From the NCBI RefSeq assembly GCF_017472245.1, contig NZ_JAFUQR010000005.1, forward strand, positions 186,001 to 250,000: a stretch of 64,000 bases of DNA. The letters run 5' to 3'. Each line of letters begins with the position of its first letter. Position 1 is the stretch's first letter. Origin of the DNA: Chlamydia sp. (GTDB lineage Bacteria; Chlamydiota; Chlamydiia; Chlamydiales; Chlamydiaceae). The translations under genes were made by a program, and so were the position numbers. The notes below the pieces were generated by a model. That model was not told the origin of the DNA, made no database searches, and was given only the letters and a program-made list of their open reading frames with translations. Positions 8,373-16,875 of the stretch are shown in pieces.

Positions 8373-11189
8373 ATGAAACGTTCTCTCCCTCTTCTCCTGT
8401 GTGTTACTCTCCTGCTAACTTCTTGTCCAAAATCTTTCCAGACTATTCGAAATGAAAACCCTTTGACTATTTTAACGCCTGCGCTAGCCGATCAAAAAGT
8501 AGCAAAAATCTTATGTCCGAACGGACTTTCACTTATGATTGTTTCTTCTCCTCATGCTTCAGAATCGGGCGCAGCTTTAGTTGTTAAAACAGGAAGTAAT
8601 GCAGATCCTGCTGAATTTCCTGGCTTAGCTCATTTTACGGAACACAGCGTGTTCCTTGGGAATGAGAAATATCCTCAACGCTCAGGATTTCCTACCTTCC
8701 TAAGTACTCATGGAGGAATCTACAATGCTTTTACCTATCCTGACAAAACTTGCTTCCTATTTTCTATAAACAATAATGACTTAGATGCTGCTCTAGATCA
8801 ATTTGTACATCTTTTTATTCGTCCCCTTTTTCGACAAGAAGACTTAGGCAGAGAGGTTCATGCTGTTGAGCAAGAATTCGCCATGCATCCTACAAAAGAT
8901 TCCCGTCGTATGCATCGCGTTCAACAACTCATAGCGCCACAAAATCACCCATTGAAACGCTTCAGTTGCGGAAATCTCGCTACCCTCAATTCCGTCACTT
9001 CTCAGGATATGCACACTTGGTTTGCCACTCATTATTCTCCAGAAAATATGGCAGCGATTATCTACACTACAGCTCCATTGGATACAGCTGTGCCCTACAT
9101 TGCAGCTATTTTCTCAGAAATCCCTAAATCGCCACAATACACTCCACAGACCCCTTTCCCAAAAACTGAAGACACTTCTTCCCTTAATAAACTTTTCATT
9201 AACAAGGCTGTAGAACCTTCTCCACAACTAGCTGTCTATTGGCATTTCTACGATGCACCCCAATCCTTGCAGGGATGGGCACAATCGCTGATCTCTATTT
9301 TATCTAGTGAAAAAGAAAATAGCCTTATTGCTCTGCTCAAAAAAGAACAACTGATTACCCAGTTAGAAGCAGAGTTTTATCACACTTCTCACAACACACA
9401 AGATTTTGAAATCATATACAGGCTCACAACTAAGGGAGAACGCGAATATGAGAAAGTTCTTCAACTGACCTTTGCCTTTCTTGATTATGTTCGCAAAGAA
9501 CGGCTTCCTTCCTATATTTTACCTGAATTACATAAGATTAATTCTTTAGAATATACCTACAGCACACAAACAGAATTATTCTCGACACTGTCGCAAATGA
9601 TACCAAATTTTGCGTCTGAGCCTCTGGCAACTTATCCCTATCGTTCTATTGTTTATCCGGAATATTCTCATAAAGATGAGCAATCTTTTGCTACTATCTT
9701 GGCAGATCCACAACAAGCTCGTTACATCTTATCTGCAACTTTACCAAGCTCTTGGGAAGATGCCAATGAATTTTATGACCCTATCTTTGATGATACTTTC
9801 TATGAAAAGCCTTTAGATTTCGCTCCAATAAAAGATCTTTCTTCCTTAGATTTTGCTTTTCCTCAGCCTAATAAATTTATCCCTCAAAATGTTCAGTTAT
9901 TATCTCAAAAAAAACACCATGAGGGTTTTGCCTTTTCTCCGCAACTTACGTATAATCAAAACGCTATCACCTTATACACCTGTGAAGATTCGTTCTATAC
10001 AATCCCTAAAATAGCTATGGAGCTACGCATATGCTCTCCTCAAATCCAACGAGCAGATGTCCGTTCTGTAGTCCTGCGAGATTTATATAGTCTACTAGCC
10101 GACGAAACATTAACAAAACGCCACGATGAGGCCTTAAGAGCTGGTATGGCCTTTTCAGTAACTCCTGGAGCTACTGGAGTGGATTTGTCCCTTTTCGGAT
10201 ACACGGAGACTTCTCCTGTTCTTATCGATGCCTTGCTGTCTTCTTTACGAGATCTTCCCTTAGAAGAAAGTCTTTTCCTGTACTATAAAGACCAATTATC
10301 TGAACAATATCAAAAAAATCTTCTTGTCTGTCCTATACGAGCTGGTCTCAATAAACTTTCTTCGCAGCTTTTGGTAAATTCTTTTTCTCTTGAAGAAAAA
10401 CGTGATGCTTTAAAAACCATTTCTTACAAAGAATTTTCTGATTTTGCTCATGATTTACTCAAAAAACTATCCTTAGAAGGTTTAACGCTAGGAACGCTCT
10501 CTTCACAAGATCTTTCAAATCTACTAGCGTCCTTGTCTCATTTTTCAGAAGCTTCCTCACCCTATACTCCCCCCGTTTATTATCCTCAGAGAAAACCTCT
10601 TTCCTCCACAACATTCTCTTTCCACTATCCCCTTTCTGGAAATGGGATGCTCCTGCTCGAACAAAACGAACATCCCCATCAGTATGAAGATTCTGTAGCG
10701 ACTAGCATGTTATTATCTTGGATCCATAATCTGTATTTTAATGATTTACGGACAAAGCAACAATTAGGGTATATGGTAGGTGCTAAATACCAAGAATTCG
10801 CAGACAGTCCCTGTGGTCTATTCTACATTCGTTCAAATAAACACTCCCCTGAAGAACTAATCCATAAGACGCAGCTCTTTTTACAACAGGTTGCAGCTGA
10901 TTTGGAATCTTCGGGCCTTTCAGAAGAAATTTTTGAACAACTTCGAGAAAGTTATATTCAATCTATTTTACTTCCTAGCGCAACTCCTTCTGCAATGGCA
11001 AAAAAATTATTCTCCATAGCCTTTGAAACAAAAAATCATGACTTCTCCCGCCCTGATAAAAAAATTGCTGCAGCTCGTTCCATTAATTATGACTACTTTA
11101 AACAGTATTGCGCAAAATTCTTATCTCAGCAGCTTGGGCCAGAAATCGATCTTCTTATTTATGGAGCCACTTCATCAGAAAAAGAATAG
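8373..11189 (+). CDS. ptr: M16 family zinc metalloprotease (insulinase/pitrilysin-like) lipoprotein
   Basis: This 938-residue protein has the inverted zinc motif HFTEH at residues 87-91. The third ligand glutamate is E168 in AVEQEF, with 76 intervening residues, the pitrilysin spacing. The N-terminus is a lipoprotein-type signal (MKRSLPLLLCVTLLLTSC) with a lipobox ending at C18, so it is probably exported and lipid-anchored. The length fits the full two-halves M16A enzymes (about 960). The expected role is degradation of peptides in the periplasm. It is CT806 by order. It is followed by a perfect palindrome at 11209-11242. Confidence 0.93.
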   Translation: MKRSLPLLLCVTLLLTSCPKSFQTIRNENPLTILTPALADQKVAKILCPNGLSLMIVSSPHASESGAALVVKTGSNADPAEFPGLAHFTEHSVFLGNEKYPQRSGFPTFLSTHGGIYNAFTYPDKTCFLFSINNNDLDAALDQFVHLFIRPLFRQEDLGREVHAVEQEFAMHPTKDSRRMHRVQQLIAPQNHPLKRFSCGNLATLNSVTSQDMHTWFATHYSPENMAAIIYTTAPLDTAVPYIAAIFSEIPKSPQYTPQTPFPKTEDTSSLNKLFINKAVEPSPQLAVYWHFYDAPQSLQGWAQSLISILSSEKENSLIALLKKEQLITQLEAEFYHTSHNTQDFEIIYRLTTKGEREYEKVLQLTFAFLDYVRKERLPSYILPELHKINSLEYTYSTQTELFSTLSQMIPNFASEPLATYPYRSIVYPEYSHKDEQSFATILADPQQARYILSATLPSSWEDANEFYDPIFDDTFYEKPLDFAPIKDLSSLDFAFPQPNKFIPQNVQLLSQKKHHEGFAFSPQLTYNQNAITLYTCEDSFYTIPKIAMELRICSPQIQRADVRSVVLRDLYSLLADETLTKRHDEALRAGMAFSVTPGATGVDLSLFGYTETSPVLIDALLSSLRDLPLEESLFLYYKDQLSEQYQKNLLVCPIRAGLNKLSSQLLVNSFSLEEKRDALKTISYKEFSDFAHDLLKKLSLEGLTLGTLSSQDLSNLLASLSHFSEASSPYTPPVYYPQRKPLSSTTFSFHYPLSGNGMLLLEQNEHPHQYEDSVATSMLLSWIHNLYFNDLRTKQQLGYMVGAKYQEFADSPCGLFYIRSNKHSPEELIHKTQLFLQQVAADLESSGLSEEIFEQLRESYIQSILLPSATPSAMAKKLFSIAFETKNHDFSRPDKKIAAARSINYDYFKQYCAKFLSQQLGPEIDLLIYGATSSEKE

Positions 11190-11208
11190 AGTTATTTTTT
11201 CTCCTTAA

Positions 11209-11242
11209 TTTTCTCAGATGAGAGAACTCTCATCTGAGAAAA
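11209..11242. terminator. Perfect 16-bp inverted repeat after ptr
   Basis: The arms TTTTCTCAGATGAGAG (11209-11224) and CTCTCATCTGAGAAAA (11227-11242) are exact reverse complements with only two bases between. It lies 20 bases after the ptr stop and is probably a transcription terminator or 3'-end stabiliser. Neither strand has a proper U-run after the stem, apart from the terminal four A/T pairs. Confidence 0.55.
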
Positions 11243-11364
11243 ACCTCTTGCTTCTTTATATTCATCCGAAATAGTGATAAAGACTACGGAGTTTCTGGCA
11301 AAAAACCTGACACAGAAGCTCTCTATCATGAAAATAACGATACCTTTCGACCTTGAGAGTCTTT

Positions 11365-12714
11365 ATGCTGCCCTACTATTCATTGGGATTGCGCATTGGA
11401 TCAGCAATCCTGTTTTTTTCTGCAGTAATTCACACATTCCTTACCCCTTGGCTAACACGCTTGTATGAAGAATATCAGCATAAAAAGATGCTTTTTCCAG
11501 AACGTTGGCGCCAATACCTTTGGTTAAGTGAATTTCTCCGCATCGTTAGTCGTGTTGAATTAGTTTTTGTTCTTTGGGCAGTTCCTCTGTTCTTTTTATT
11601 TTTGTATACAGAGGGATATCGAGTGACTATGGCGTACTTTGATAGCCGTAACTACGTATTTTCTCTTTTTATCATAGTCATGCTTATTCTTCTCGAGTCA
11701 CGCCCTATCGAATATTTTTCTCAAAAAATCTTTGCAACAATTGCAAAGATCGGGAACCAGTCGCCTATTTGTTGGTGGTGGACAATTATGATTGCCGCAC
11801 CACTATCAGCATTCTTCCTTAAAGAATCTGGGGCGATGATTATTGCAGCAACATTACTATCGAAACACTTTTATAAGTTTTCCCCATCTCCCAAATTGTG
11901 CTATGCAACTATGGGGCTGCTCTTTTCTAATATTTCGATTAGTGGACTGACGTCTTCTTTTTCTTCACGAGCTTTACTTACCATTCTTCCAGAAATTAAA
12001 TGGACGAATAGCTTTATTATCAGCCATTTCAGCTGGAAAGTTGTTCTGGCAATCCTAGTCTCTACAACAATTTTTTTCTGTATATTCCGGAAAGAGTTCA
12101 AAAAGTTCCCTAAAACAATTCCCAGCTCAACAATGATGAGTGATCGCGTTCCTTTATGGATAATTTTCATTCATGTTCTTCTTGTTGGCTGTGTAATTCT
12201 GAGTCGAGCCATCCCTTTATTTTTAGGGTTTTTACTCGTGTTCTACTTAGGTTTTCAGCGTTTTACTATTTTTTACCAAAATCCTATCAAAACTGCGAAA
12301 GTATGTTTTGTAGGATTATTTTACATAGGCATTGTAATCTTTGGAGAACTTCAAGAATGGTGGGTGCTGGATTTGATGCATGGTATGCCAGATTTCGGAT
12401 ATATGATGACCTCCTACCTATTTTCCATATTCTTAGACAATGCTTTAGTGAACCATATTGTGCATAATTTACCGATGGCTAATGACTGCTATTTGTACCT
12501 AGTTCTCGTCGGAAGTATGTCTGCAGGAGGTCTTACCCTAGTGTCTAATATGCCCAACATTGTAGGCTACCTTATCCTAAGGCCAACTTTTCCTCATTCA
12601 GACATCTCTTTAATTCGATTATTTTTATCCGCGGTGGTCCCCTCTATTGTATCTTTAAGTGTCTTTTGGTTTTTTAGAGAAATCCCACCATTTATGTTTT
12701 GTTTATTTCGCTGA
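11365..12714 (+). CDS. Polytopic membrane protein, putative Na+/H+ antiporter family
   Basis: This 449-residue protein is very hydrophobic with roughly ten to twelve membrane segments (for example around the stretches beginning VFSLFIIVMLIL, WWWTIMIAAPLS, VPLWIIFIHVLL and LSAVVPSIVSLS). It corresponds by order to CT805, which I recall being placed in a putative Na+/H+ antiporter Pfam family; this is memory, not a search. The ATG at 11365 is preferred because GAGAG at 11355-11359 can serve as ribosome-binding site. An upstream in-frame TTG at 11353 would overlap that site. The substrate is not shown by the sequence. Confidence 0.75.
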   Translation: MLPYYSLGLRIGSAILFFSAVIHTFLTPWLTRLYEEYQHKKMLFPERWRQYLWLSEFLRIVSRVELVFVLWAVPLFFLFLYTEGYRVTMAYFDSRNYVFSLFIIVMLILLESRPIEYFSQKIFATIAKIGNQSPICWWWTIMIAAPLSAFFLKESGAMIIAATLLSKHFYKFSPSPKLCYATMGLLFSNISISGLTSSFSSRALLTILPEIKWTNSFIISHFSWKVVLAILVSTTIFFCIFRKEFKKFPKTIPSSTMMSDRVPLWIIFIHVLLVGCVILSRAIPLFLGFLLVFYLGFQRFTIFYQNPIKTAKVCFVGLFYIGIVIFGELQEWWVLDLMHGMPDFGYMMTSYLFSIFLDNALVNHIVHNLPMANDCYLYLVLVGSMSAGGLTLVSNMPNIVGYLILRPTFPHSDISLIRLFLSAVVPSIVSLSVFWFFREIPPFMFCLFR

Positions 12715-12841
12715 CAAAAATATGTTGTCTATTTCCTATAAAAAACCTCTGTAAGGAGTGGAGAACTTTTTTTTATCGAAAAAAATCAAATATTTTTGTA
12801 CTAGGGATACAACAGCGCAGGATTTATCAAGGAGCAAAAAT

Positions 12842-13045
12842 ATGCAACACACAGTTATGCTGTCTTTAGAGAACGATAACCAAGAACTTGCTTCTATGAT
12901 TGATCGAGTCGTTGCTGCATCATCGAGCATTCTTTCTATTTCCCACCATTCCAAATCCGATCAACAATTTACTATTTCTAAAGCACCAGATGAGAAAGCT
13001 TCTGGCAGAATATCTCACATAGCAGCTGCCGCATTTTTGGAATAG
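12842..13045 (+). CDS. Small conserved-type protein of unknown function (CT804.1 position)
   Basis: This is a 67-residue ORF starting MQHTVMLSLENDNQELASMI. A good ribosome-binding site (GGAG at 12831-12834, 7 bases before ATG) supports translation and decides the start. The protein is hydrophilic with a Ser/Ala-rich middle (AASSSILSISHHSKS) and no signal or membrane segment. Its 3' end overlaps the convergent ispE by 31 bases. A small ORF is annotated at this position in C. trachomatis as I remember it. No family is recognised. Confidence 0.6.
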   Translation: MQHTVMLSLENDNQELASMIDRVVAASSSILSISHHSKSDQQFTISKAPDEKASGRISHIAAAAFLE

Positions 13046-13881
13046 ATTGAGTACCAAGCTGTGGAGTCTCTCTGTATAGGTGAGGTCTGCACTCCTTTGC
13101 TTGAAGAGATGATTCTTTGTATTCGACTAGCGTAAATAGGGTCTTCTTCTAAAGCTTCTGGATAGCGAACAAATAAAGTAGCTCCAGATCCAGTAAGCCC
13201 TACGTAAATAGGAAGGCCTCCCCAGATTCTTTCTAGCCAATGTTTCTTTTCCTTGAGATCCTCGCGCAAGCGAAAAACAGGTTTCTCTAAGTCATTTTGA
13301 GTATAATTAAAATCTCTTCTAACAGAACAGTCTGTGGGCTGCACAGCGGCAAAAGCTCTACTAGTCAAAACTCCTTTCTTAGAAAAATAGAGAACATATT
13401 TATCAGACACAACTTCTTTCAAAGACAGGATTTGCTCACCTCGTCCCAAGCCTAAAGCGGAGCCTGTAGAAAAGAAGAAAGGAGCATCTACTCCTACTTG
13501 CTCCGCTAAACTACGCATTTCATCTTCTGATAGCCCGGCTTCGAAGAATTGATTCAAAGCAAACAAAGCTGTTGCAGCATTACTACTTCCCCCGGCTAAA
13601 CCAGCTCCAATAGGAATATGCTTGACTATACGCCAGCTTACAGGTTGAAAGATTCCTGTATACTGACGAAAAAGAGCTGTGCTCTTCCAAATGAAATTAT
13701 CAGAAGTTTCAAGCTGACAAGCATTGACAACCTGAAGAGAATCGTAGGAGCTTGCAGATAAAAAAAGCTCATCCCCAAAAGCCACAGCTTGGTAACGCGT
13801 AGCCATCTCATGAAAACCATCCTCTCGTTTACCAAGCAGCTGTAAGGAAAGATTAAGTTTTGCAGGAGAAAGGAGATACAT
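13015..13881 (-). CDS. ispE: 4-diphosphocytidyl-2-C-methyl-D-erythritol kinase
   Basis: This 288-residue GHMP kinase of the non-mevalonate (MEP) isoprenoid pathway phosphorylates CDP-ME. The start is placed at the ATG at 13881 (MYLLSPAKLNLSLQLLG). The SPAKLNL opening is the IspE N-terminal motif, and the length equals the C. trachomatis protein as I recall it. The open frame continues 44 codons further upstream, but that sequence is Lys/Phe-rich and unrelated to IspE. The ATP-binding loop PIGAGLAGGSSNAATAL is present. It lies 58 bases after rplI. In C. trachomatis, IspE activity has been linked to release of the histone-like protein Hc1 from DNA through an MEP metabolite. Confidence 0.95.
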   Translation of the reverse strand: MYLLSPAKLNLSLQLLGKREDGFHEMATRYQAVAFGDELFLSASSYDSLQVVNACQLETSDNFIWKSTALFRQYTGIFQPVSWRIVKHIPIGAGLAGGSSNAATALFALNQFFEAGLSEDEMRSLAEQVGVDAPFFFSTGSALGLGRGEQILSLKEVVSDKYVLYFSKKGVLTSRAFAAVQPTDCSVRRDFNYTQNDLEKPVFRLREDLKEKKHWLERIWGGLPIYVGLTGSGATLFVRYPEALEEDPIYASRIQRIISSSKGVQTSPIQRDSTAWYSIYSKNAAAAM

Positions 13882-13939
13882 ATTCAAAAATAAAAAAAAG
13901 AGAAAGGGAAGCAACAGCTTCCCTCTATGTACAGAAAAA

Positions 13940-14443
13940 TTAATTTTCCTGTTCTTCCTTGCCTTGGAGTTCTTTTTGTTCAACGATTTCGTGATCAGCA
14001 CGTACTTCAACATAAAGATCCGCTGTCACGCCTTCTTTCAACTTCAATCCAATTACATGTCTTCCCAAACTCTTTATTCCACTGTGCGTACGAGGGAAGT
14101 TTTTACGAGTGAGAACGACACCTTTTTGCTCTGCAGCACTAATTATCTCACTTATGGTCACAGAACCGTACATATTGTGCTCAGAATCCACACGAACTTG
14201 GAAATCCAAAACAACATTTTTAAGCATTTCCGCTAAGCGGAGTGACTCTTCTTTATCAGCTGCAGCTTGTAACAATCTCTGCTCTTGTAATTTTGCCTGT
14301 AAGCGAAGAGTCCCAGCACTAGCAACCATTGCCTTCCCTTTAGGAAGCAAGTAATTCCTAACGTATCCAGGTTTAGCGACAACAAGATCACCGGAACGCC
14401 CTAAACCATCGACATCCTCTAACAAAAGTAATTGTGGTTTCAT
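13940..14443 (-). CDS. rplI: 50S ribosomal protein L9
   Basis: This 167-residue protein starts MKPQLLLLEDVDGLGRSGDL and contains the L9 signature G-D-x-V-x-V-x-x-G-Y-x-R-N-Y-L-x-P (here DLVVAKPGYVRNYLLPKGKA). It has an extra acidic and glutamine-rich tail (EIVEQKELQGKEEQEN) that makes it longer than the E. coli protein (149). It is third in the rpsF-rpsR-rplI operon, 20 bases after rpsR. Confidence 0.97.
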   Translation of the reverse strand: MKPQLLLLEDVDGLGRSGDLVVAKPGYVRNYLLPKGKAMVASAGTLRLQAKLQEQRLLQAAADKEESLRLAEMLKNVVLDFQVRVDSEHNMYGSVTISEIISAAEQKGVVLTRKNFPRTHSGIKSLGRHVIGLKLKEGVTADLYVEVRADHEIVEQKELQGKEEQEN

Positions 14444-14463
14444 CCGTCATTCTTCCTTTAAGT

Positions 14464-14709
14464 TTAATCTTCTCCTACGAAAGGCAAAAGCCCCACATGT
14501 CGAGCTCTTTTGACAGCTTGGGTGAGCAGCGCTTGGAATCGAGAAGAAACCCCTGTGATTCTTCTTGGAAGGATCTTTCCTCTTTCAGTAACAAATCTTT
14601 TAAGAGTAACAACATCCTTATAATCGATGGTCTTCCAACCCGCGGAAACAAAAGGACATTTCTTAGCGAAACGCTTCCTTCTGTGTTCATTATGAACAGG
14701 TCTATTCAT
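14464..14709 (-). CDS. rpsR: 30S ribosomal protein S18
   Basis: This 81-residue protein has the S18 core: [26 protein letters not shown], then a basic [21 protein letters not shown] tail. It is flanked by rpsF (16 bases upstream) and rplI (20 bases downstream), the standard order. S18 pairs with S6 in the 30S platform. Confidence 0.97.
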   Translation of the reverse strand: MNRPVHNEHRRKRFAKKCPFVSAGWKTIDYKDVVTLKRFVTERGKILPRRITGVSSRFQALLTQAVKRARHVGLLPFVGED

Positions 14710-14725
14710 ACGTTCTCCTTAACTA

Positions 14726-15064
14726 TTATTCTGGCAATGTAGCAAATTCTAAAACTTCTTTCACAGAGCTTGCCTTAAGAGTCATAAACCGAAGAAGATC
14801 TTCGTTTAAATGATACTCTTTCCATAATTCTGAGATAGCTCCTGGAGCCACAGTAAAATAAATAAAATAGTAGTAGCCTTCTCTAGCGCCTCGAATCGTA
14901 TAAGCTAATTTTTTGCGCCCCTGATCATGAATCTTTAGAACTTCGCCACCGTAGTTGGTAATTCCAGAAGTCACTTTTTCTAAAGCCTTTCGTCTAGCGT
15001 CTTCACTTAATGTCACGCTAAAAACATAGGCTCCCTCATAAAGTTGGCCTGTTTTTTCTTTCAT
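14726..15064 (-). CDS. rpsF: 30S ribosomal protein S6
   Basis: This 112-residue protein has the S6 ferredoxin-like fold signatures: YEGAYVFSVTLSEDARRK, IHDQGRKKLAYTIRGAREGYY and the C-terminal LNEDLLRFMTLKA. It is the first gene of the rpsF-rpsR-rplI operon. A 137-base gap separates it from pth and probably holds its promoter. Confidence 0.97.
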   Translation of the reverse strand: MKEKTGQLYEGAYVFSVTLSEDARRKALEKVTSGITNYGGEVLKIHDQGRKKLAYTIRGAREGYYYFIYFTVAPGAISELWKEYHLNEDLLRFMTLKASSVKEVLEFATLPE

Positions 15065-15201
15065 TAAAAACTCCTAAACATTGACCTTGCTTCTTCCAAT
15101 AACCACGGACAGCTACTTCTCAAGAAGCGCTTCCATGTTATCGAAACTAATTATTTTTCAGGAACTTTTTTTCAAAAAGCAACCGATAAATCTCACTTAA
15201 A

Positions 15202-15738
15202 CTACAAATTGAGCCAAGGAAGAATTTCTTTTATGCCTTTTTCTAAAAAATCATTTAATTGCTCTTTCTCATTCAAAGAAAAATTTGCTAACACATAATC
15301 AGCGACTCCCTCATGGGGATTCGAAGGTCTCCCTATTCCTAAACGTAACTGCCAGTAATGATTCGATCCTAAGATCTGCGTGGTATTCCTCACACCATTA
15401 TGCCCACCAGCACCACAATCCTGACGGAAGCGTACAGACCCAAATTCTCGATTGATATCGTCTGCCACAACAAGAATGTCTTCCACAGAAATATCGAAGA
15501 ATCTTTTGGCAGCCAAAACAGCCTTACCGGTAAGATTCACATAGGTTGTAGGTTTAATAAAAATAACAGTCTTGCCAGAGATTTCTATCTTTAAAAATGC
15601 AGAAAAAAGACGTGGGGCTTCGCGAAAAACCCCAGAAAAACGAGACGCCAGCAAGTCCAGCAAAAGAAATCCAATATTATGCCTCGTCCAAGCATACTGC
15701 CGTCCCGGATTTCCTATGCCAACAACAAGCCTTGCCAT
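15202..15738 (-). CDS. pth: Peptidyl-tRNA hydrolase
   Basis: This 178-residue enzyme recycles peptidyl-tRNA. Key residues are N10 (GIGNPG), the catalytic H20 (WTRHNIGF), the [11 protein letters not shown] loop, and GGHNGVRN in the centre. The length is near the usual 190. It starts 7 bases after rplY, the common rplY(ctc)-pth pairing, so they are co-transcribed. Confidence 0.97.
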   Translation of the reverse strand: MARLVVGIGNPGRQYAWTRHNIGFLLLDLLASRFSGVFREAPRLFSAFLKIEISGKTVIFIKPTTYVNLTGKAVLAAKRFFDISVEDILVVADDINREFGSVRFRQDCGAGGHNGVRNTTQILGSNHYWQLRLGIGRPSNPHEGVADYVLANFSLNEKEQLNDFLEKGIKEILPWLNL

Positions 15739-15745
15739 GATAGTC

Positions 15746-16303
15746 TTATCGTCGAGCTACTGTTACCGCAACTTCTTTAAGTGAAGTAACTGGTCTAATC
15801 CCTTCTGGAATACAAATATCCGACAATTTCAAGGTCTGAGAGAGTCCTAAAGACTGAACATCCAACTCCAAAAATGGAACGATATCTTTTGGCTTACAGA
15901 CAACTCGTAAGCAACGAATCACCTGTCTCAAAGAACCACCTAACTTGACCCCAATACAGTCTACAGTGTTGATACAACGAATAGGCATATTCAAACGAAC
16001 ATCCCGATCTTCTACTAACTCTTCAAAATCAAGATGAATAACGTCATAAGTTGTTACGTGATACTGAATGTCTTTGACCAAAGCCTTAATCACTCTCCCC
16101 TCATAAGAAAGAGAAAAAACAGTAGAAGCCAAAGCCCCACTTTCTAACGTGGAAAGAAATTTATTGAAGACATGCGCATCAACAACAATATTAGCTACGC
16201 TTTTTCCTCCGGAATAAAGAACAGCCGGAATTCCACCCTGTTGACGAATTTTTTTAATAACAGACTTCTTATTAGTCTCACGACTTTGAACCACGAGTTC
16301 CAT
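15746..16303 (-). CDS. rplY: 50S ribosomal protein L25, long CTC form
   Basis: This 185-residue protein combines the L25 domain (starting [20 protein letters not shown], with GGIPAVLYS) with the C-terminal TL5/CTC domain. It binds 5S rRNA. It heads a two-gene unit with pth. Upstream (16304-16577) is a 274-base stretch without a gene, followed by tRNA-Gln on the same strand. Confidence 0.95.
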   Translation of the reverse strand: MELVVQSRETNKKSVIKKIRQQGGIPAVLYSGGKSVANIVVDAHVFNKFLSTLESGALASTVFSLSYEGRVIKALVKDIQYHVTTYDVIHLDFEELVEDRDVRLNMPIRCINTVDCIGVKLGGSLRQVIRCLRVVCKPKDIVPFLELDVQSLGLSQTLKLSDICIPEGIRPVTSLKEVAVTVARR

Positions 16304-16577
16304 AAAATGCTATTCTCCATTACCTTAAGCTAAAGGACCTTCACAAAAGGCCCTAAGGCTTCTTTCCCTCAACCGGACAAACGGTTCTACACGCTACACT
16401 TTACGACCTTAAGACGGCACTTATGAAGAAACCTTCATCAAGCAAGCGCCCACCATGGTACTTGCAGCCTCTGATTATTATCAAGCCTTCTGTTCCCTTG
16501 GACAGTCGTAACAAAAAACTTTCATTCTCTAAAAGAGACTCGCATTAAACGGACTTAAGGGGAAATAAAAGACAACT

Positions 16578-16649
16578 CTGGGGTGGAAGGATTCGAACCT
16601 CCGATGCGCGGTACCAAAAACCGCTGCCTTACCGCTTGGCCACACCCCA
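16578..16649 (-). tRNA. tRNA-Gln (UUG)
   Basis: The minus strand gives a 72-base cloverleaf. The acceptor arm is TGGGGTG paired with CACCCCA plus discriminator G. The D arm is GCCAAGCGGTAAGGC. The anticodon stem GCGGT/ACCGC encloses a loop with anticodon TTG, reading CAA as Gln. The T arm contains GGTTCGAATCC. CCA is not encoded. The arrangement resembles bacterial tRNA-Gln such as that of E. coli. The 226 bases between it and glgA are very AT-rich and should hold promoters for both. Confidence 0.95.
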
Positions 16650-16875
16650 ATGGAAGAGACCGAGTGTATCTTATGGGAGCTTTTTATCGGTAGCAAAATC
16701 TCTAAAAAACAAAAATTTTTGCACTTAAGTACATTTTTTTAAATCCCACCCTCTTCTTTTAGAAAAAAATATTCTCTTCTCATTAAAATTGTTTTTAACA
16801 AACAAAAATATCTTGAATGTTTTTATAAAAACAAATAACTAACAATTTTTAATTAACTAACAGAGCAAAAGCTTA

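Noticed and set aside
12715-12841. Possible location of the sRNA IhtA near ispE
   Set aside because: I recall IhtA, the repressor of Hc1 translation, but cannot place its sequence or position with certainty, and no clear sRNA promoter-terminator pair is visible here.
13882-14013. N-terminal extension of ispE up to 14013
   Set aside because: The added 44 residues are Lys/Phe/Leu-rich, overlap the rplI end and precede the standard IspE opening; the start at 13881 gives the family length.
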